A stretch of 64,000 bases of DNA, from positions 87,118,529 to 87,182,528 of the forward strand of contig CM043959.1 of NCBI GenBank assembly GCA_014529385.2, in the 5' to 3' direction. The stretch's first letter is position 1. Every line of letters begins with the position of its first letter. This document shows positions 31,108 through 44,088 of this stretch, piece after piece. This stretch comes from Adiantum capillus-veneris (Eukaryota > Streptophyta > Polypodiopsida > Polypodiales > Pteridaceae). The notes under the pieces are model-generated. The model worked only from the letters and a program-made list of their open reading frames with translations. It was not told the DNA's origin and did no database searches. Position numbers and translations under genes: made by a program.

Positions 31108-31275
31108 GCATCTTGCTTATTCCCTTCTCTTGTACAACATTAATTTTTCCATGCATTAACCGAGTATGCATAAAATAGGGCCACATTAATCGGCTAGGCA
31201 TTAGCACAACTTTTTCAACCTATGCACGGCACATACTCCGAGGCGAAACCTTGTCATCCAGGAGGACTCTGGCTA

Positions 31276-31289
31276 GGAGGGGGGGAGGC
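31276..31289 (+). other. Internal polypurine tract, family D
   Basis: AGGAGGGGGGGAGG, 170 bp after the PR2 ORF and 6 kb before the true 3' PPT. The context GGAGGACTCTGGCTAGGAGG is kept in family A (54620-54633). Confidence 0.7.
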
Positions 31290-33905
31290 ATTCTCAATGC
31301 GGAACCAATAACAGAAACAACAAAAAAGGGCATGATTTTCGACTATTTTAAGCGTTGACGTTTGATTGCGGAATTTTCTGGAGTAACCCAAGTATATATG
31401 CCCTTATACAGCATGAAGCTATAGGTATAGGGGGCCAAACGCCAAATCAAGCCCCCAGGTGTGTGTATATAAGTAGAAATAGCCATTTTTCAGGCAAAAT
31501 ATTGGTAAAATGGAGAAATCCGGCCATAAAAATTGCATGAGAGTGTATATAATGTGTTGCGGTGATGTTTGTGATCTATTATGAATTTTGGGGATTTTCT
31601 GGGTTTGATTTGCTATTTTCCTTTTAATTTTGCTAATTTTCGGCAGAAAAACTTCAAAAATACAAAAAGCAGGTGAAAAACAGTCGTAATGAAAAACAAA
31701 AAATATGGGATGACCAGTGACTAAAGGACAACCTATGGTACAGTGGGGGTGCAATTATGAGATTGGAACGGAAAGCGTGTTTTGGCTAGGTTTTGACCGA
31801 AATGACAAATTTCTGGTAAACAGGGCAAATGGAGTCCAAATCAAGAAATTTTTGAACCTAAACTGCATCTCGCAGAAAGATAGGAGCACATGTCAAATTT
31901 CATGAGAAATGGTTCGGGGACCTCCATTATAAGAAATTTCCACCCCATTTTTAGCTCATTCTCACTATTGACCTTGTGGAGAGAGCTTCTGCCACCTAGA
32001 GCGGATCGACCTTCCAGCAGCTTCTACGACGCGCACGTCTACCTGACCAGCTCTAGACATGAGAGGTAGGCTCACCACCTTGAGATTTTCGCGCATGTTT
32101 GTCATTATGTCGCGAAAACTAGCGTAGAGGTCACACACAAAGTGAGCGGTAGAGACCAACAAGTAGAGACGGCGGCCTAACGGCTAACCCGAAAGCAACA
32201 AGACTTCATCAGCAGCTTACCCTAGTCTAGGAGACCGGTCATGGATAGCCAAAGGCAGTGGGAGACCATCGGGAAAAACCCTAATTCCTAGAAACCCGCA
32301 AGAGGCCACCAAATGGGAAATCGGCAAAACGACGACCAAATGCTACCAAAAATTATGGGTAGGAGCATCTCGACATGCTCGACAAGTCCATATGATCCGC
32401 ATGACCAAAAAGTGACCCGAAGCGGCACTAAACCTCAGAAACGGCATCAGACACACAAAGCGTCAAAATGCAATTGCGGCCAAACCACAAGTCCGTTTGC
32501 CACCAAACTTCACGAGCGGCTTTCTTAGACCATCAACAACCAAGTCCTATGGTGGTAGACCACCACAAATCATCAAAGGCATGTAAACGCAACCACGGGT
32601 GCTTCTAGAGCGACAAATTGACAAATGGAGCTCCGGTGAAGCCAAAGTCGACAAAAACCATATGGCAAGGATCCCCAAGGGATTGGGAAGCTATGGAGAC
32701 CAACATCGAGAAATTTCATCGCCAAAAAGCACTCCAAAGGTCAGAAAACGGCTCGGAGGCTCTGAAGTCCACATAGGGAGTTATACTCTATCCATTTGAC
32801 TTTTTTGTTGAAATTAGGCTCAAAAGGGACTTAAGGGGGCAAAGGGCAAGCACTGGGAACACTAACACCGAAAAAATCATCAGGAGACATCCTACGCGTA
32901 GGATGTCTGAAGGGCACTTTTTGGCACAAAACCCAACAATTTTTGTCATGCACATGTTCTGAATGACATTTGCAAGCCCTACACCAAGTTTCATCACATT
33001 TGGATCAGATTTGACCTCATATGAATGGAAAAACGCAAAGTTAAGGCATAGAGGCAATAATGGGCCATTGACGTACCAAATCTTGTCCAAATCTCATGAA
33101 ACTTGCACAACACATTCACATACACATCAGCAAACCATCTGTGTGGTCAGGGAGTAAAAATGATGAATTAGATATCCTACGCGTAGGATGTCTAATGGAC
33201 ATTTTTGGCATGGAAGGGAAGCATTATCATTCCAGATGTGATTACCTCATCAGCAAGAGCCCATATGTCAAGTTTGAAGCCATTCTAATGACTTTTGACC
33301 CCCAACACGTTCAAGATACATTTTTTGGGCCCAAAAACACCTCACAGAGTCCTACAGGAATCAAATCTTATCCAAATTCAAATCCAAGAATAGGGCCATG
33401 TTCCATAGGCCAAGGACAACCCATAGAAAAAAGACATCCTACGCGTAGGATGTCTTCAGCATAAATTTATCCTTCTGTGCAAGAAATGACATCATAGGAG
33501 CCAATATCATGATGCATTGAGCCCATATACCAATTTTCAACCCCTTTGGACATCAATTGCTACCCATGATGGACAATCTACCCAAATTGTGACCTAAAGC
33601 CTAAATCAGCCCAAAAATCCACTTTTTGTCATCCAAATTCAAATCCAAGCTTATAACCATGTTCCATGAGCCTTACACTACCTGCATGTCAAGTATGAAC
33701 CAATTCTAAAAAAAAAGACATCCTACGCGTAGGATGTCTAGATGGAATTTTTTGGCCAGATTTGCACTGTGAGCACATGCACAGCTTCACAAGTTCCTTT
33801 TAAGCTATAATTTCAATTTTCAAGTCATTTCGATAAGTAAAACTCAGTTTAGCAGCTGATATGGAAAAAAACGCTAACTTTGGACTGCTGAGTGCAACAG
33901 GATCT
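31290..33905 (+). other. Non-coding region between PR2 and third ORF, family D
   Basis: No gene. Matches 54634-57419 of family A in several places, including GACATGAGAGGTAG (32057 area and 55428 area) and a following GTCGCGAAAACT. A TATA-like TATATATG at about 31393-31400 could belong to an internal promoter. The right half carries the palindrome array. Confidence 0.6.
32885..33739 (+). repeat. Four 24-nt palindromes, family D type
   Basis: Copies at 32885-32908, 33170-33193, 33432-33455 and 33716-33739; half AGACATCCTACG plus its mirror. Three are perfect; the second has one arm mismatch. Spacings are 285, 262 and 284 bp. Compared with family A, one base in each arm is changed so that pairing is kept. 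Confidence 0.95.
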
Positions 33906-36900
33906 ATGGCAGCCTCGAAGTCACTGGCAAAGAAGAAGAGAATGACAATCAAAGATTATCTGGATGAGGTGGACCCTTTTGTCATTCCAGAGGGAACTCT
34001 AAAGCCCACCAGCACCTGGATACAGGAAGATCTGTTATAGTCAAATGACCTAAAGATCTACCAGGGGGTGTTCAAAGACAATGAAGGCAATGTAATAGAG
34101 CTGCCAATGCTGCCAAGAGAGCTCAACGAATTTTTCTGAAGCAAAATGGTCGGCTACTTGGAGAAAATTGACCTTTATAACTATTTCGAAGCAATACCAA
34201 CAGGGGTGGACGTCAAAAGAGTATGGGAGTTTGTAACAAGCATAAAAGAGGATGGAGTGGCCAAGGTGATAGATTTGCACGGCAGACCCGATACAGAGAT
34301 CATTATCACGGAGCGGGTTGTAGCCCATGCACTAGATCTCTCCAATCAGGGAGACAGTGTGACAAAAAGAAGGGATGAAGTCAAGGTGTACAAAGAGAAA
34401 AAGGCCAATTACACCTTTGAAGACATCGCCAATCCAAAGGTGGCGATCATGAGCCAATTGTACAACCAGTACTTCCACATGTGCACGAAGAGACCACAGA
34501 AGTACAGGATGCCGCAAGGTGCAATTGCCACAATGTTTACTTGGGCAATGACAAAAGGCACCCCAAAGATAATCAATTATGCGGCATACATACATGACAG
34601 CTTGGTAAAAATGGGCAACAAAAATCCAACCTACATAGTGCCAGGAGAAATGATAACCAAGGTAATTTATGCAGCACTACACGCCAAGGGAAGGTGGACT
34701 GACTCCCCATCTCAGAATGATTGGCTAAGGGTAAAGGAAGACAAAGAAGACGAGCCACAACGAGCACCAAGGGTGGCTACAAGGTTGAAGAGACGGCTAG
34801 AGCCAGCTGCAGAGGAGCAACCTGAGCAGAAGAAAGGAAAAAAGGAGTCTACTTAAGTGCCGGCCAAAGAGACAAGATCACAAAAAGCGGCTAGACTCGA
34901 GAGGCTGATGGAGAGTTTCCGAGCCGAAAGAGCGCTCAAGGGTGATTTAAAAGAATTATGGAAGCCATCTCTTGAGTCTATGTCCGGATCATCCAGAAGA
35001 GTGCAGAGGGACCGCTTTGAAGACTATATCAAGAATTTTGAGATTCTTGATGCTGCAATGGAAAACATTCCCCATGTCCCTTTCACCGAGGAAGAAGTGG
35101 AGCAGATAAGGCAGACATTGCTAGATGAACAAGACAGCCAAGAAAGGGAAAGAAAAACGAAAGCGGATAGAGACTTAAAGGGAAAAACTGCAGCTTTACC
35201 AGATAGCCCTAAACCCAGCCCACAACCATCACCACCACCATCACCACCTCCTAGCAGCCCTCCACCAGAAGATAAGGAGGCTGAGGACAATCAAGAAGAA
35301 CACCAGGCTGAGGAGCAAGAGCAAAGGCAAGAACTTGAGCCCAAAGAAGAGGCCAAGCCTGCGTCTGAGCAAAAAGAACTAGAGGAGGCATATTATGCAT
35401 TTTTGGACCTGCTAGCTGCAGGCTATAGAAGGGAAGAAGCCGCCACAGTCACATTCGACTTGGCAAGGATAGGGCATAAAGAACAGATGTCAGGCATCCG
35501 GCTAGTTGAGCTAAAGGAAATTGCTACCGACACGGTAGACCTGCACCCGCCCTCTAATGATTGGGACGTGGTGATGACAATGCTAGCTGGAATAAGAGCA
35601 CAATCTGTGGCATCAGACGAAGAATTGATAACTCTAAAGGCCACCAAAGAAAAGACCAAGATAGAGAGGGATACTCTGCATGCACAAAGCCAAGGACAAA
35701 AAGAGAGAGAAGCTGACCTCCAGGCCAGCTTGGCAATAGCTCTACAAAACTGCCAAGCAAAGGAAGAAGCAAATGAGGCAGCAACAAAAAGATTACAAGC
35801 AGCTGAAGAAGAGTGTCTGCAATTCAGCAAGTCATTGCGAGATGCCGAAAAAGAACGGGATAATTTGACGCTCTAGCTAGCAGAAGAAACTAAAGAAGTA
35901 GAGGCCATGAGGAATGCCAAGGAAAAGGTGGAGATAGAACAAGAAGCAAGCCTGGATGAAGTCCTTGAGCTCAAGGACCAATTAAAAGTCAAAGATCAAA
36001 CCATCCAGAGGCTGCGAGCATCACTCGCTAGAGTTAGAGCTACGAGCTCGACTCAAATCATTTCCGAGAGTCAAATATATGAAGAGCAGATGCAAGAACT
36101 CCAGAAGGAGCTGACTCTCGAGAAGAAGCAGAGGTTGATGATGGCTGAAGGTTCTATCGCAATGCAAACCAGAATGGAGGACAGTCAAAAAGCCTTACAA
36201 GAAGAATTGGAGAGCATAAAGATAAAGCTCAAGGAGGCTGAAAAAGTAAACGCAGAACTCAATGAACTCCTCGTGACTATGGGCGGCGAAGCCGAAGCGG
36301 AAAAGCAGACACTCCTCGAGCAAATTGAGGAGTTGAAAGGCCGGCAACAAGCAGAAGCAGAAAGCTTAGGGCCAGCTGCCAATGAGGGCATCGACCTTGA
36401 CAATGTGGCAGAACCTGTGGACACACCCATGCCAGAGGTAAGCACAACAGGATCCTCTCAAAAGCCACAGGATCTAACACAAGAAGAGGAGGAAAAATTG
36501 CGTAAAGCAATAGAGGCAGAGCTCAGAGAAAGCACAAAGGAAGCCTTGGAATGGGAACAGAGGGTTTTCAAATCTATGACAATTCAAAAAATCGACGCCA
36601 GCAATCTCAGGCGTGAATGGCTTCAACCCTCTCTCCCATATCCATTGCTGAAATATGAGGCGGCAACAATAAACAGGCGAATCAGAGAAGAGCCAACGGT
36701 CCCTCTCTACAACGCAGACACCTCGAGGCCAGAAGGAGTAAAGCTCATAGTGGATTCTCAGCCAAAGTGGAGGAAGGCTTGGCTTACCAAGTACCTGCAA
36801 TACCTAATACACTTGGTAGAGGCACCTAAACACATCAGAGACAACCTCATCTTCTGTCCTCTACCAAGGGTTAGGACGTGGAAAGCACAAGAAATCTTAC

Positions 36901-37229
36901 AAACAAGCCAACCCACTTGGCTGAACTACCCAAAGCTGCCGGGTGTGAAGGCAGGTGAGAGAATAAGTGTACAATACATGGTGAAAACCCTAACGGGCTC
37001 CATAAAGTTGTTCACTGGCTCACCTGACCTTACATGCATTATGATGAGAAAGATCTGCAGAACCATCCTTGCAGTGTTCGAGACCTTCAAGCCAGGCCAG
37101 GTGACTGACAGCATATTCTTCTTCCAGGATACATACAGATGTGCTTATGATATGTCAGGTCAGCCTTCCAAGGAGGTGATACATGCATTGTATCAAAGAA
37201 TTATGTTTCTACCATCCTATCACCTCTAG
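33906..37229 (+). pseudogene. Third ORF (post-pol coiled-coil protein), family D
   Basis: One reading frame from ATG 33906 to TAG 37227, interrupted by TAG 34038, TGA 34137, TAA 34854 and TAG 35874. The N-terminal 320 residues form a globular part matching the family A third ORF (TIKDYLDEVDPFVIPEGTLK; KRPQKY; PSQNDWL). Next come a basic part, a K-x-x-x-R-S-Q-K-A-A-R segment, a proline run (PSPQPSPPPSPPPSSPPP, about 35215-35265), a long E/K/Q-rich coiled coil (about 35600-36350), and a C-terminal domain of about 220 residues with many aromatics. No transmembrane segment or envelope feature is seen. Function unknown; position after pol is like extra ORFs of Athila/Tat-type elements. Confidence 0.75.
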
Positions 37230-37389
37230 GCTTTTGAAGAAGCATTCTACACGGGGTTCTTCACCATGCATACAGATATCTTTGGCCCAACAATGCTAAA
37301 TCTACATGCACGGTACGAATCACTGCTAAAGATGCGGGAGACCATAAGATGAAGCAAAGGATCAAGGCCATGTCGGGGACGACATGAAC

Positions 37390-37403
37390 AAGGAGGGGGG
37401 GGA
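37390..37403 (+). other. 3' polypurine tract, family D
   Basis: AAGGAGGGGGGGGA directly before the LTR start TGTTAGAAG. Confidence 0.85.
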
Positions 37404-38337
37404 TGTTAGAAGCTGGACACACCCCACGACATCTAACTACTCGGTGGACTATTATTTTTGTAATTATTCATTCATTGAGGAAAACCCGATTTTTCACATT
37501 GTACATATTGGGACTTACAGAAGTTTCCAGAGATTGTATCCCAGTTTTGATAGTTAGATTGAGTAGATGGTTGATTTTGGAACTTTAGGGTTTGAGAAGT
37601 TGTAAGGTATATATGCCACCTTTTGACCTTAATGAAAAACCTTTTGTCATTTTAAACAAGTTTTAAGTCTGTGAGTGAGCGTACTGTGTACGTGAGAGAG
37701 AGTGTGAGCTTCGTCTTGACGCTATGTGTGCTACGGTGGTCAGAATCGAGTGTGGAAGTGTGCAGCGTGTTGCCCCCAACTAGAGGTACGAGCCGATACT
37801 AACATTGCGCGCGTACGGTCCGGCGTTGGGAGCTCCTTCTACGAGCTTCATCGGTTGTTTGGGTGAGCATACGTTATCTAATTTTTCATTGCAGCATATC
37901 CTCGCATTCACGTTGAGTAGAGCTACACATTAGGCACTTCAGATTTTGGAAACAAGGACCTGCAAATTTCGGCCAGACATCCTACGTGTTTCTGCACCGG
38001 GTGTTTTGGGTCGTGATTTTGGTTTATAGACCTTAGGGAGAGCGGCCTATAGGTATTAGTAGGGTCTCCTTCAAGTTCTATGGTGTTTCAAAAGTGTTTG
38101 ATGGGTGTTCGGCTCTAGCAAGCGTTGTAGGAAGATTCCTCTTTTGCACTTTTGAAGACTGTGACTTAGACAATTGGTAGGGACCTCTGTATGAATTAGT
38201 TAGGAGTCGGTCGAGTGTAGGTTGACACCTTATGCTTGCTTTCACGCGCCTGCGGGTCGAGCTTCGTCCTTAGCTGACATTACTTGTTAGGTGAGTTCTC
38301 GCTGTGCTGGCGTCCGTCGCGGCGTATCCGTCCAACA
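37404..38337 (+). repeat. 3' LTR of family D
   Basis: Starts TGTTAG, ends TCCAACA; 934 bp. TATA box TATATAT at 37608-37614. The last 150 bp resemble the end of the family A LTR (GCGCCTGCGGGTCGAGCTTC; GTGAGTTCTCGCT), so D and A are related families. At 37975-37989 it carries a half palindrome AGACATCCTACGTGT. Confidence 0.85.
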
Positions 38338-39439
38338 ACCCCAAGCAGTGCAAGGTAGAGAAAAAATAACAAAAAATCATTTTGATTTTTGAGAAAAAAT
38401 TACTTCGTTTGATACATTAAAAGTATCAACAGTTGTGATTAAATTTTTGGTTCTAAGCATATATTAAAAATAGAAAAGACCTTGAACTCTTTCTATTTTT
38501 AATATATAAATATAATAGTGATAGATTATGATAAAAGGTTCATCGTAATCTATCTCAATTTTTGTATAGTGTTTAAAATGAGCCTACATTTATTAAAAAT
38601 AGAAATGATCTTGAGCTCTTTCTATGCTTAATATACATAAAATAGCGATAGATTATGATGAAAATCATAGTCTATCTTTGTTTTTTTATAATATTTAGAT
38701 GTTCGAGACTAACCTACTAAGTGTCTCTATCACATGGAGTGATTAAAGGCATCTTTTAGTACACAGGGTTAACTTTTAATGGTAGATTTAGAAAAAACAT
38801 ACATATGCTCTTGCTTCTAAGTAGTCTAAGAATTATTTGATTGTTTAGTGTATAGAATTGATTAAAAAGTGCTTTCTAATAATAAAATTTGTATCACTTG
38901 CTAAGCTATCGATATACAACTAATATTATTCAAAAATTTGCAAATAATTTGAGTATTTGTAAATACTTTACTATTATTCAAAATGTTTAATGCAACACAA
39001 GATCGCAATAGCTCCATAGAAGGAACAAATTTAGGCATAGTGACATGGAAATCAAAAGTGCCACAAGCACCAATAAGCCAAATTTACTCCTATGAATAAG
39101 TTTTCATATATGTACATGGTAAATTAATAGCCAAAAGAAGCTTTAAGTCATCTCCAACCGGAGCAATAGCTTAAATCTGGATGACATTTACAATGAGGAT
39201 CTTGGAGCTATACAGCCTTCTAAAGTCACTATTAGACAAAGAGGAGAGAGAATGCAAGCTTTACCACAAGGTAAGAGCTCTCCCCACCACGAACTCAAGT
39301 TGCCAAGATGAAAAAAGCATGCTTTAGCATAGTGACAATGAGACAAATGAAGTGATAAGGAAGCAAAGTGTTAGTCCCAATGCTCTAACCTCAATAAGCT
39401 TTGTGACTTGTAATTAATAGGTTTATTCTCCACCGAGAA
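38338..39439. other. No gene; AT-rich flank with a tandem duplication
   Basis: A block of about 131 bp is repeated (equivalent bases near 38465 and 38596; both contain AAAAATAGAAA...CTCTTTCTAT and GATAGATTATGAT). No supported ORF. Confidence 0.6.
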
Positions 39440-41270
39440 GAGTTTCATGTATCTAAGTCATGTCATTCATGCTTGTAAAGATGAGCATGCATCATTAGTT
39501 TTAGTTGGTGAATGGCATCGAGTCCTACACTCACCTATAGTGCATAGTGAGAGCATAGGCCCCTCAAAAACAAAAAATATTTTCAAGGGAAGCAAGTTGC
39601 TAGAGTCCTACACTCAAGCACGATGCATCATGAGATGAGAGCATAGGCCCTTCAACACAAAAACCCTACTTAAAGGGGTGCCAACTTGTAAAACTGTGTT
39701 AAATGATTTTATAGTTACACCTTCTTTTTGAAGCACCCGTAAAAAATCTCTCTTACATACCAAAATTTTCTTCCTGCATTTTTGTATACAATTATAGAAT
39801 GTGCAATCATTTGAAATATGTATTAGAAAATTTTGTTTTCTTCCACGCACCTAGGATGACTACAACATGCAAACATAATTTTTTTTTTTGCAACACTTGA
39901 GTTTATTGGAACCTACTATTTGAATATTGTAAATATAAATTTATTAGAGTAAGTAACATTTCTTGTGTACCCAATTAACACATCCCCATGATTAGTGATA
40001 CTACACCCATGTGCATATACCAAAGGCATATACTACACCATGATTAATGCATCCCCGTGATTAATGATACTACACCCATGTGCATATACCAAAGGCCCTT
40101 TTTGCCCATGGTTTTTCTCTTTGGGTAATCCATCTTTTTAGAACTTAGCTTACAATTACTTCTATACTTTTACTCTTTTACATATCTATAATAGATTATG
40201 AACATCATACTCACCATTATATCGCTATAATAAACATCTTGTTTTTAGCTACCCGACCAGTATGTCAAAAGGACTCAATCCTTTGGTCGACCAACAAAGC
40301 TCTACAACAAACATGGCCTTCTCAAGTCTCAAACTTCAAGAAAATTACCAACATGAAGATAAGCCCAAGTCTCCACATACACTTTTCAATAGTCCCCACA
40401 ACAAGCACCAGAGCCAAATCGGGGAAATGATAAATGGTTCTATCACTATTTATAGAATACCTCCAAGGCTCTACACAAAGAACAAAGTTCAAATGCAAGG
40501 ATGCATCAAGGATTGGACAAAAAATATAGCAATCAGGTCACTATTGCAAAACCCCCATCATATTTTTCCAATATAACCTTGTACAATTGATGTGGGCTTA
40601 CTAAATTGTAATGTGGATACTAGCTAGTAGGTCTAAGCAATACATACAATTTGTGTGGAGTCCTAATGGCCTTGGGCACTTGTGCACTACATCACTAAAA
40701 TCATAGGTATGTAAGACACTAGAAAGTGTGAAAAGATATTTTTAACATTGTGGATAGTCCACATGGTAGAGAACTTAAGAGTGTGTGGGTATGTCTATCG
40801 ATTCCTTGAGCCTCTCCATGCTCATGTGGCTTTGTAATAGCTAAGCAATGCTTGGAAATATCTTTCCACTATTTGTCTACCTATTTTCATACTTGCTTAT
40901 GTGTGCATAGTTAAACATGGATCCATCATTAGTGGTTTAATTTCTCTCATGATTAGTGGTTTAATTTCTCTTTAATCTCTTATATATTCACTTATCATAA
41001 GCATTTTCATGTGTGCTTAAAGTAGAGAATAGTATTGTGCATGGACTTGGCATGCGTTAATTAGTGTGTATACTACCTATTTCTATGCTTGATTAGTGCA
41101 TGTTGCCTTATTAGATCCATGTGTTTGTGAACTGTATAGTTAATCTTGGTTAATGTTGTACCATTCTTGCTATGTATCCGAATTAGGTTAGGAGAACTGA
41201 GGAGAAGTGGGCTAGAAATTCATTAGTATTGCAACATTCTAATGGCCATTGCCATCTCGCTAGTCCATTC
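39440..41270 (+). mobile_element. Relic of family C (3' untranslated part and LTR)
   Basis: 39590-40250 resembles 12940-13480 (shared AAAGGGGTGCCAACTTG, CCCATGGTTTTTCTC), and 40620-40870 resembles the family C LTR at 4376-4700 (GGAGTCCTAATGGCCTTG). No coding capacity; the short ORFs here have no domain. Confidence 0.5.
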
Positions 41271-41279
41271 ACAAAATGC

Positions 41280-42520
41280 CCTCTAGATTGACGAGCAATT
41301 TGGTCCATTGATTCAAGAAATACAAGCTCAAATTCAGAAAAGATATTTGGACGAATGCTCTATTCAAGATGGACTCTTATTTTTCAGGTATCGTCTATGC
41401 ATACTAAATGCTTAAGGATGCAAATTCTAAAGGAAGCTCATGAAACTCCTCTTGCAGCTCACCTAGGTTCTCACAAAATGTTTGCTTCCCTTAAAGAAAA
41501 TTTATATTGGCCTAAGATGAAAAAGGATTCCCTAGAGTATGTTAAGAAGTGTTTGATATGCCAGAAGGTGAAAGCTGAAAGAGTTAAGATCCCTCGAAAG
41601 CTATAACCACATTAGATATATACTTGCAATGAAGTGGAAGTGCATCATTATGAATTTTGTAACACGGTTACCTAAGACTGCAGGAAATTTTGATTCAATT
41701 TCTATGGTGGTGGATAAACTCACCAAAGTAGCTCTCCTTGTCCCAATCAAAACCACTACATTTGTAGCTGATATTGCTAAATTTTTTGTAAAAGCAATTA
41801 TCAGATTACATGGAATTATTGCTAGGATAATTGGTGATCATGACGCCATGTTTACCTCCAAGTTTTGGAAGGTCGTGTTTCAATCCTTAGGGACTCAATT
41901 AAACTTAAGTTCAGCCTATCATCCAGAGGTAAATGGAAAAATTGAAAGAGTTAATCAAGTCATAGAAGATATAATGAGATCATATTACAGTCAACAACCT
42001 CATCTTTGGATCAAATATTTACCCTTAGTGGAATTGGTCTATAATTCTTCTTGCCATAGAAGCTTGGGAATGTCCCCATTTAAAGCTCTTTATGGACAAG
42101 ATTGTATCATTCCTCTCAGGATGGCCGACCCACATCTCCCAGTGCCTGCAACCAAGAATACCCTTGAAGAAATGGATTGTCAAATCAAAATAATAAGGGA
42201 GAAACTTAAGAGAGCAAGTGACAGGCAAAAGAGTTATGCTGATTTGCATAGATCTCTCAAGATTTTCAAGGTAGGAGATAAATTTTTTCTTAAGGTCAAA
42301 CCAAAGAGAAGTTCACTCAAATTGGGAAAATAAAAGAAGTTAGCATATAGATATTGTGAACCCTTTGAGGTTTTGAGAAGGATAGGGTACCAATCTTACG
42401 AACTCGCTTTACCCCCTCACTTGCATGTGCACAATGTATTTTATGTTAGCTTGCTGAAAGAATATGTTGTAGATCCTCTTCACATCTTAAATGATGAAGA
42501 TACTATTCTTTACACTGCAT
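41280..42520 (+). pseudogene. Integrase fragment of a second gypsy lineage (family H)
   Basis: In three frame pieces. 41290-41400 encodes DGLLFFRYRLCI, typical of the stretch before the integrase zinc finger. After a frameshift, 41355-41606 has the H2C2 finger (AHETPLAAHLGSH ... CLICQKVK). 41629-42333 has the catalytic core with VVDKLTK, GDHDAMF and GKIERVNQ, that is D, D and E, then an in-frame TAA at 42331. The frame goes on with YRYCEPFEVLRRIGYQSYEL and HNVFYVSLLKEYV, the usual C-terminus of chromovirus-like integrases. It differs clearly from the A, D and F integrases. Dead. Confidence 0.8.
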
Positions 42521-43121
42521 GAATAATTCCAGATGGAGCTAGAGCAAATTTTAGACATGAAGGAGTGGAAGCTACCAAACAATTCAAGAGGTTTTGGTCC
42601 AGTGAAAGGGTTATCCCATTGAAGATGCCTCTTGGGGAGATTGGGAACACCTTAATTCTCAGTTTTTTTTTTTAAAAAAAGGAGATTTTTTCTCTTTTTG
42701 TACTCAAATTGAACCCTGCTAGCCCATGTAATTACAACTACAAGCTCTATCTTACTAAACTTTTGTGTCACTCAAGTAATGTACCCTAACTATTTTTGCT
42801 AGATAATAACGACATTAGTGTTATCCTTTAAATCTTGTAAGGCGGATTGTTGTATGAAATTACAAAATAAATATATAAATAGATTGTTATATATGAAATT
42901 TTCTCATTGACTTCTATAAAATACCAGCTATAGGAACTAAGAGTGTATTTAACTATATCCATCAAGAGAAATTAGAGAAAGAAGAATTCAAGATAAGAAC
43001 CAAGATCTTAATATACAATGAACTTGTTAAAAGATACAATGAAGATATAATTCTTTTACAATAAGCCTATCCATAACATGATCTGTAACATTTAATGGCC
43101 TAGTAACTTGTGTGTAGTGGA
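42521..43121. other. No gene recognised
   Basis: Tail of the family H relic with a T run near 42663-42674, then AT-rich sequence up to the family A LTR. The five bases before that LTR are GTGGA. Confidence 0.6.
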
Positions 43122-43410
43122 TGTTGAGCCAGCAGAGGATCACACCCACATTTTTGCTCACACTCATCATTTTTGTAACCATTGATTGTAATAAATGTCT
43201 TTCCGACATTGATTTTGAATTGAGCCATTCATTAAGTAACGGGACTCAATTGAGTTTCCAGCTTGTAATCCCGAAGTAATTTCACTTGCTGATGTAATTA
43301 GTTAGAGATGTTCTCACCTCCAAGGCTGAGGTATATAAGCCAAAGTTTTTGTAACCTAAGGGGATTCAGATTATTAATCAAAGGTGAGTTTTTGAGCGCC
43401 GTGACTGTGT

Positions 43411-43463
<53 letters not shown>

Positions 43464-44086
43464 TTATCTACATACTACGTGAGCTACGGAGCCGCCATTG
43501 GAGAAGCGACACTGCCATTGTGTTAGCAATGGCGAAAGCTACGCACAGATACCAAGAGTGCGCGCTATCGGCTTCTATGTGTGGTAAGTTCCTACGAGCT
43601 TTGGTGTGAGTTTTCTTCCAACTCGTGTGTCGGAATAGAGCGTGCAGCATATCTATAGAACCACAACGAGTAGAGCTACGCATTAGTACCATCGGGGTCA
43701 AGTTTTGATCACTTGTATTTTTCGGCCTGTCTTCATACGCGTTTACCGCACGGAGCGATTATAGGTTGATTTTGCAGTTCAAGTCTTTAGGGTGCTGTTC
43801 TTACCTAGTGTATAGACTTCCCTTGAGTTTGAGATCGATTCAATGATTCTAGATCCTGTTTCGTATAGCATTCGTTCGTAGTACGGATTTCAGTCACTTG
43901 CGTATTTTAGAACTTAGATTTGATTTCCTTAGTAGTGATTGTCATTAGAAGGTCGAGTAGGTGATTTGACACCCACCTAGTTGTTTCCATGCGCCTACGG
44001 GTCAAGCTCCGTCCTCGTCTGACAAATTCTGTTGTTGGTTGAGTTCTCGCTATTTAGCTTCCGCTAGCGGCGTAACCGCCTTAACA
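43122..44086 (+). repeat. 5' LTR of family A copy 2
   Basis: Starts TGTTGAGCC and ends CCTTAACA; 965 bp. TATA box TATATAA at 43332-43338, then a (GA)n tract at about 43412-43461. At 43734-43742 it contains CATACGCGT, half of the family's palindrome. Confidence 0.92.
43332..43338 (+). promoter_or_regulatory. TATA box of the family A LTR
   Basis: GAGGTATATAAGCC, conserved in copy 1 (1770-1776, minus). Probable U3 promoter. Confidence 0.65.
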
Positions 44087-44088
44087 TT

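Larger units (their letters stand above)
29515..38337 (+). mobile_element. Ty3/gypsy element family D, 5'-truncated and lacking RT to integrase
   Basis: Order: pre-RT polyprotein part, PR2 with W-x-P-K tail, internal purine tract, 2.6 kb of non-coding sequence with four palindromes, a coiled-coil third ORF in several frame pieces, PPT, 3' LTR. Each part matches family A at moderate identity. The 5' LTR, gag and PR1 are missing on the left, and the 3.1 kb encoding RT, RNase H and integrase is missing inside. Five bases follow the LTR (ACCCC), but no partner exists for a target-site test. Confidence 0.8.
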
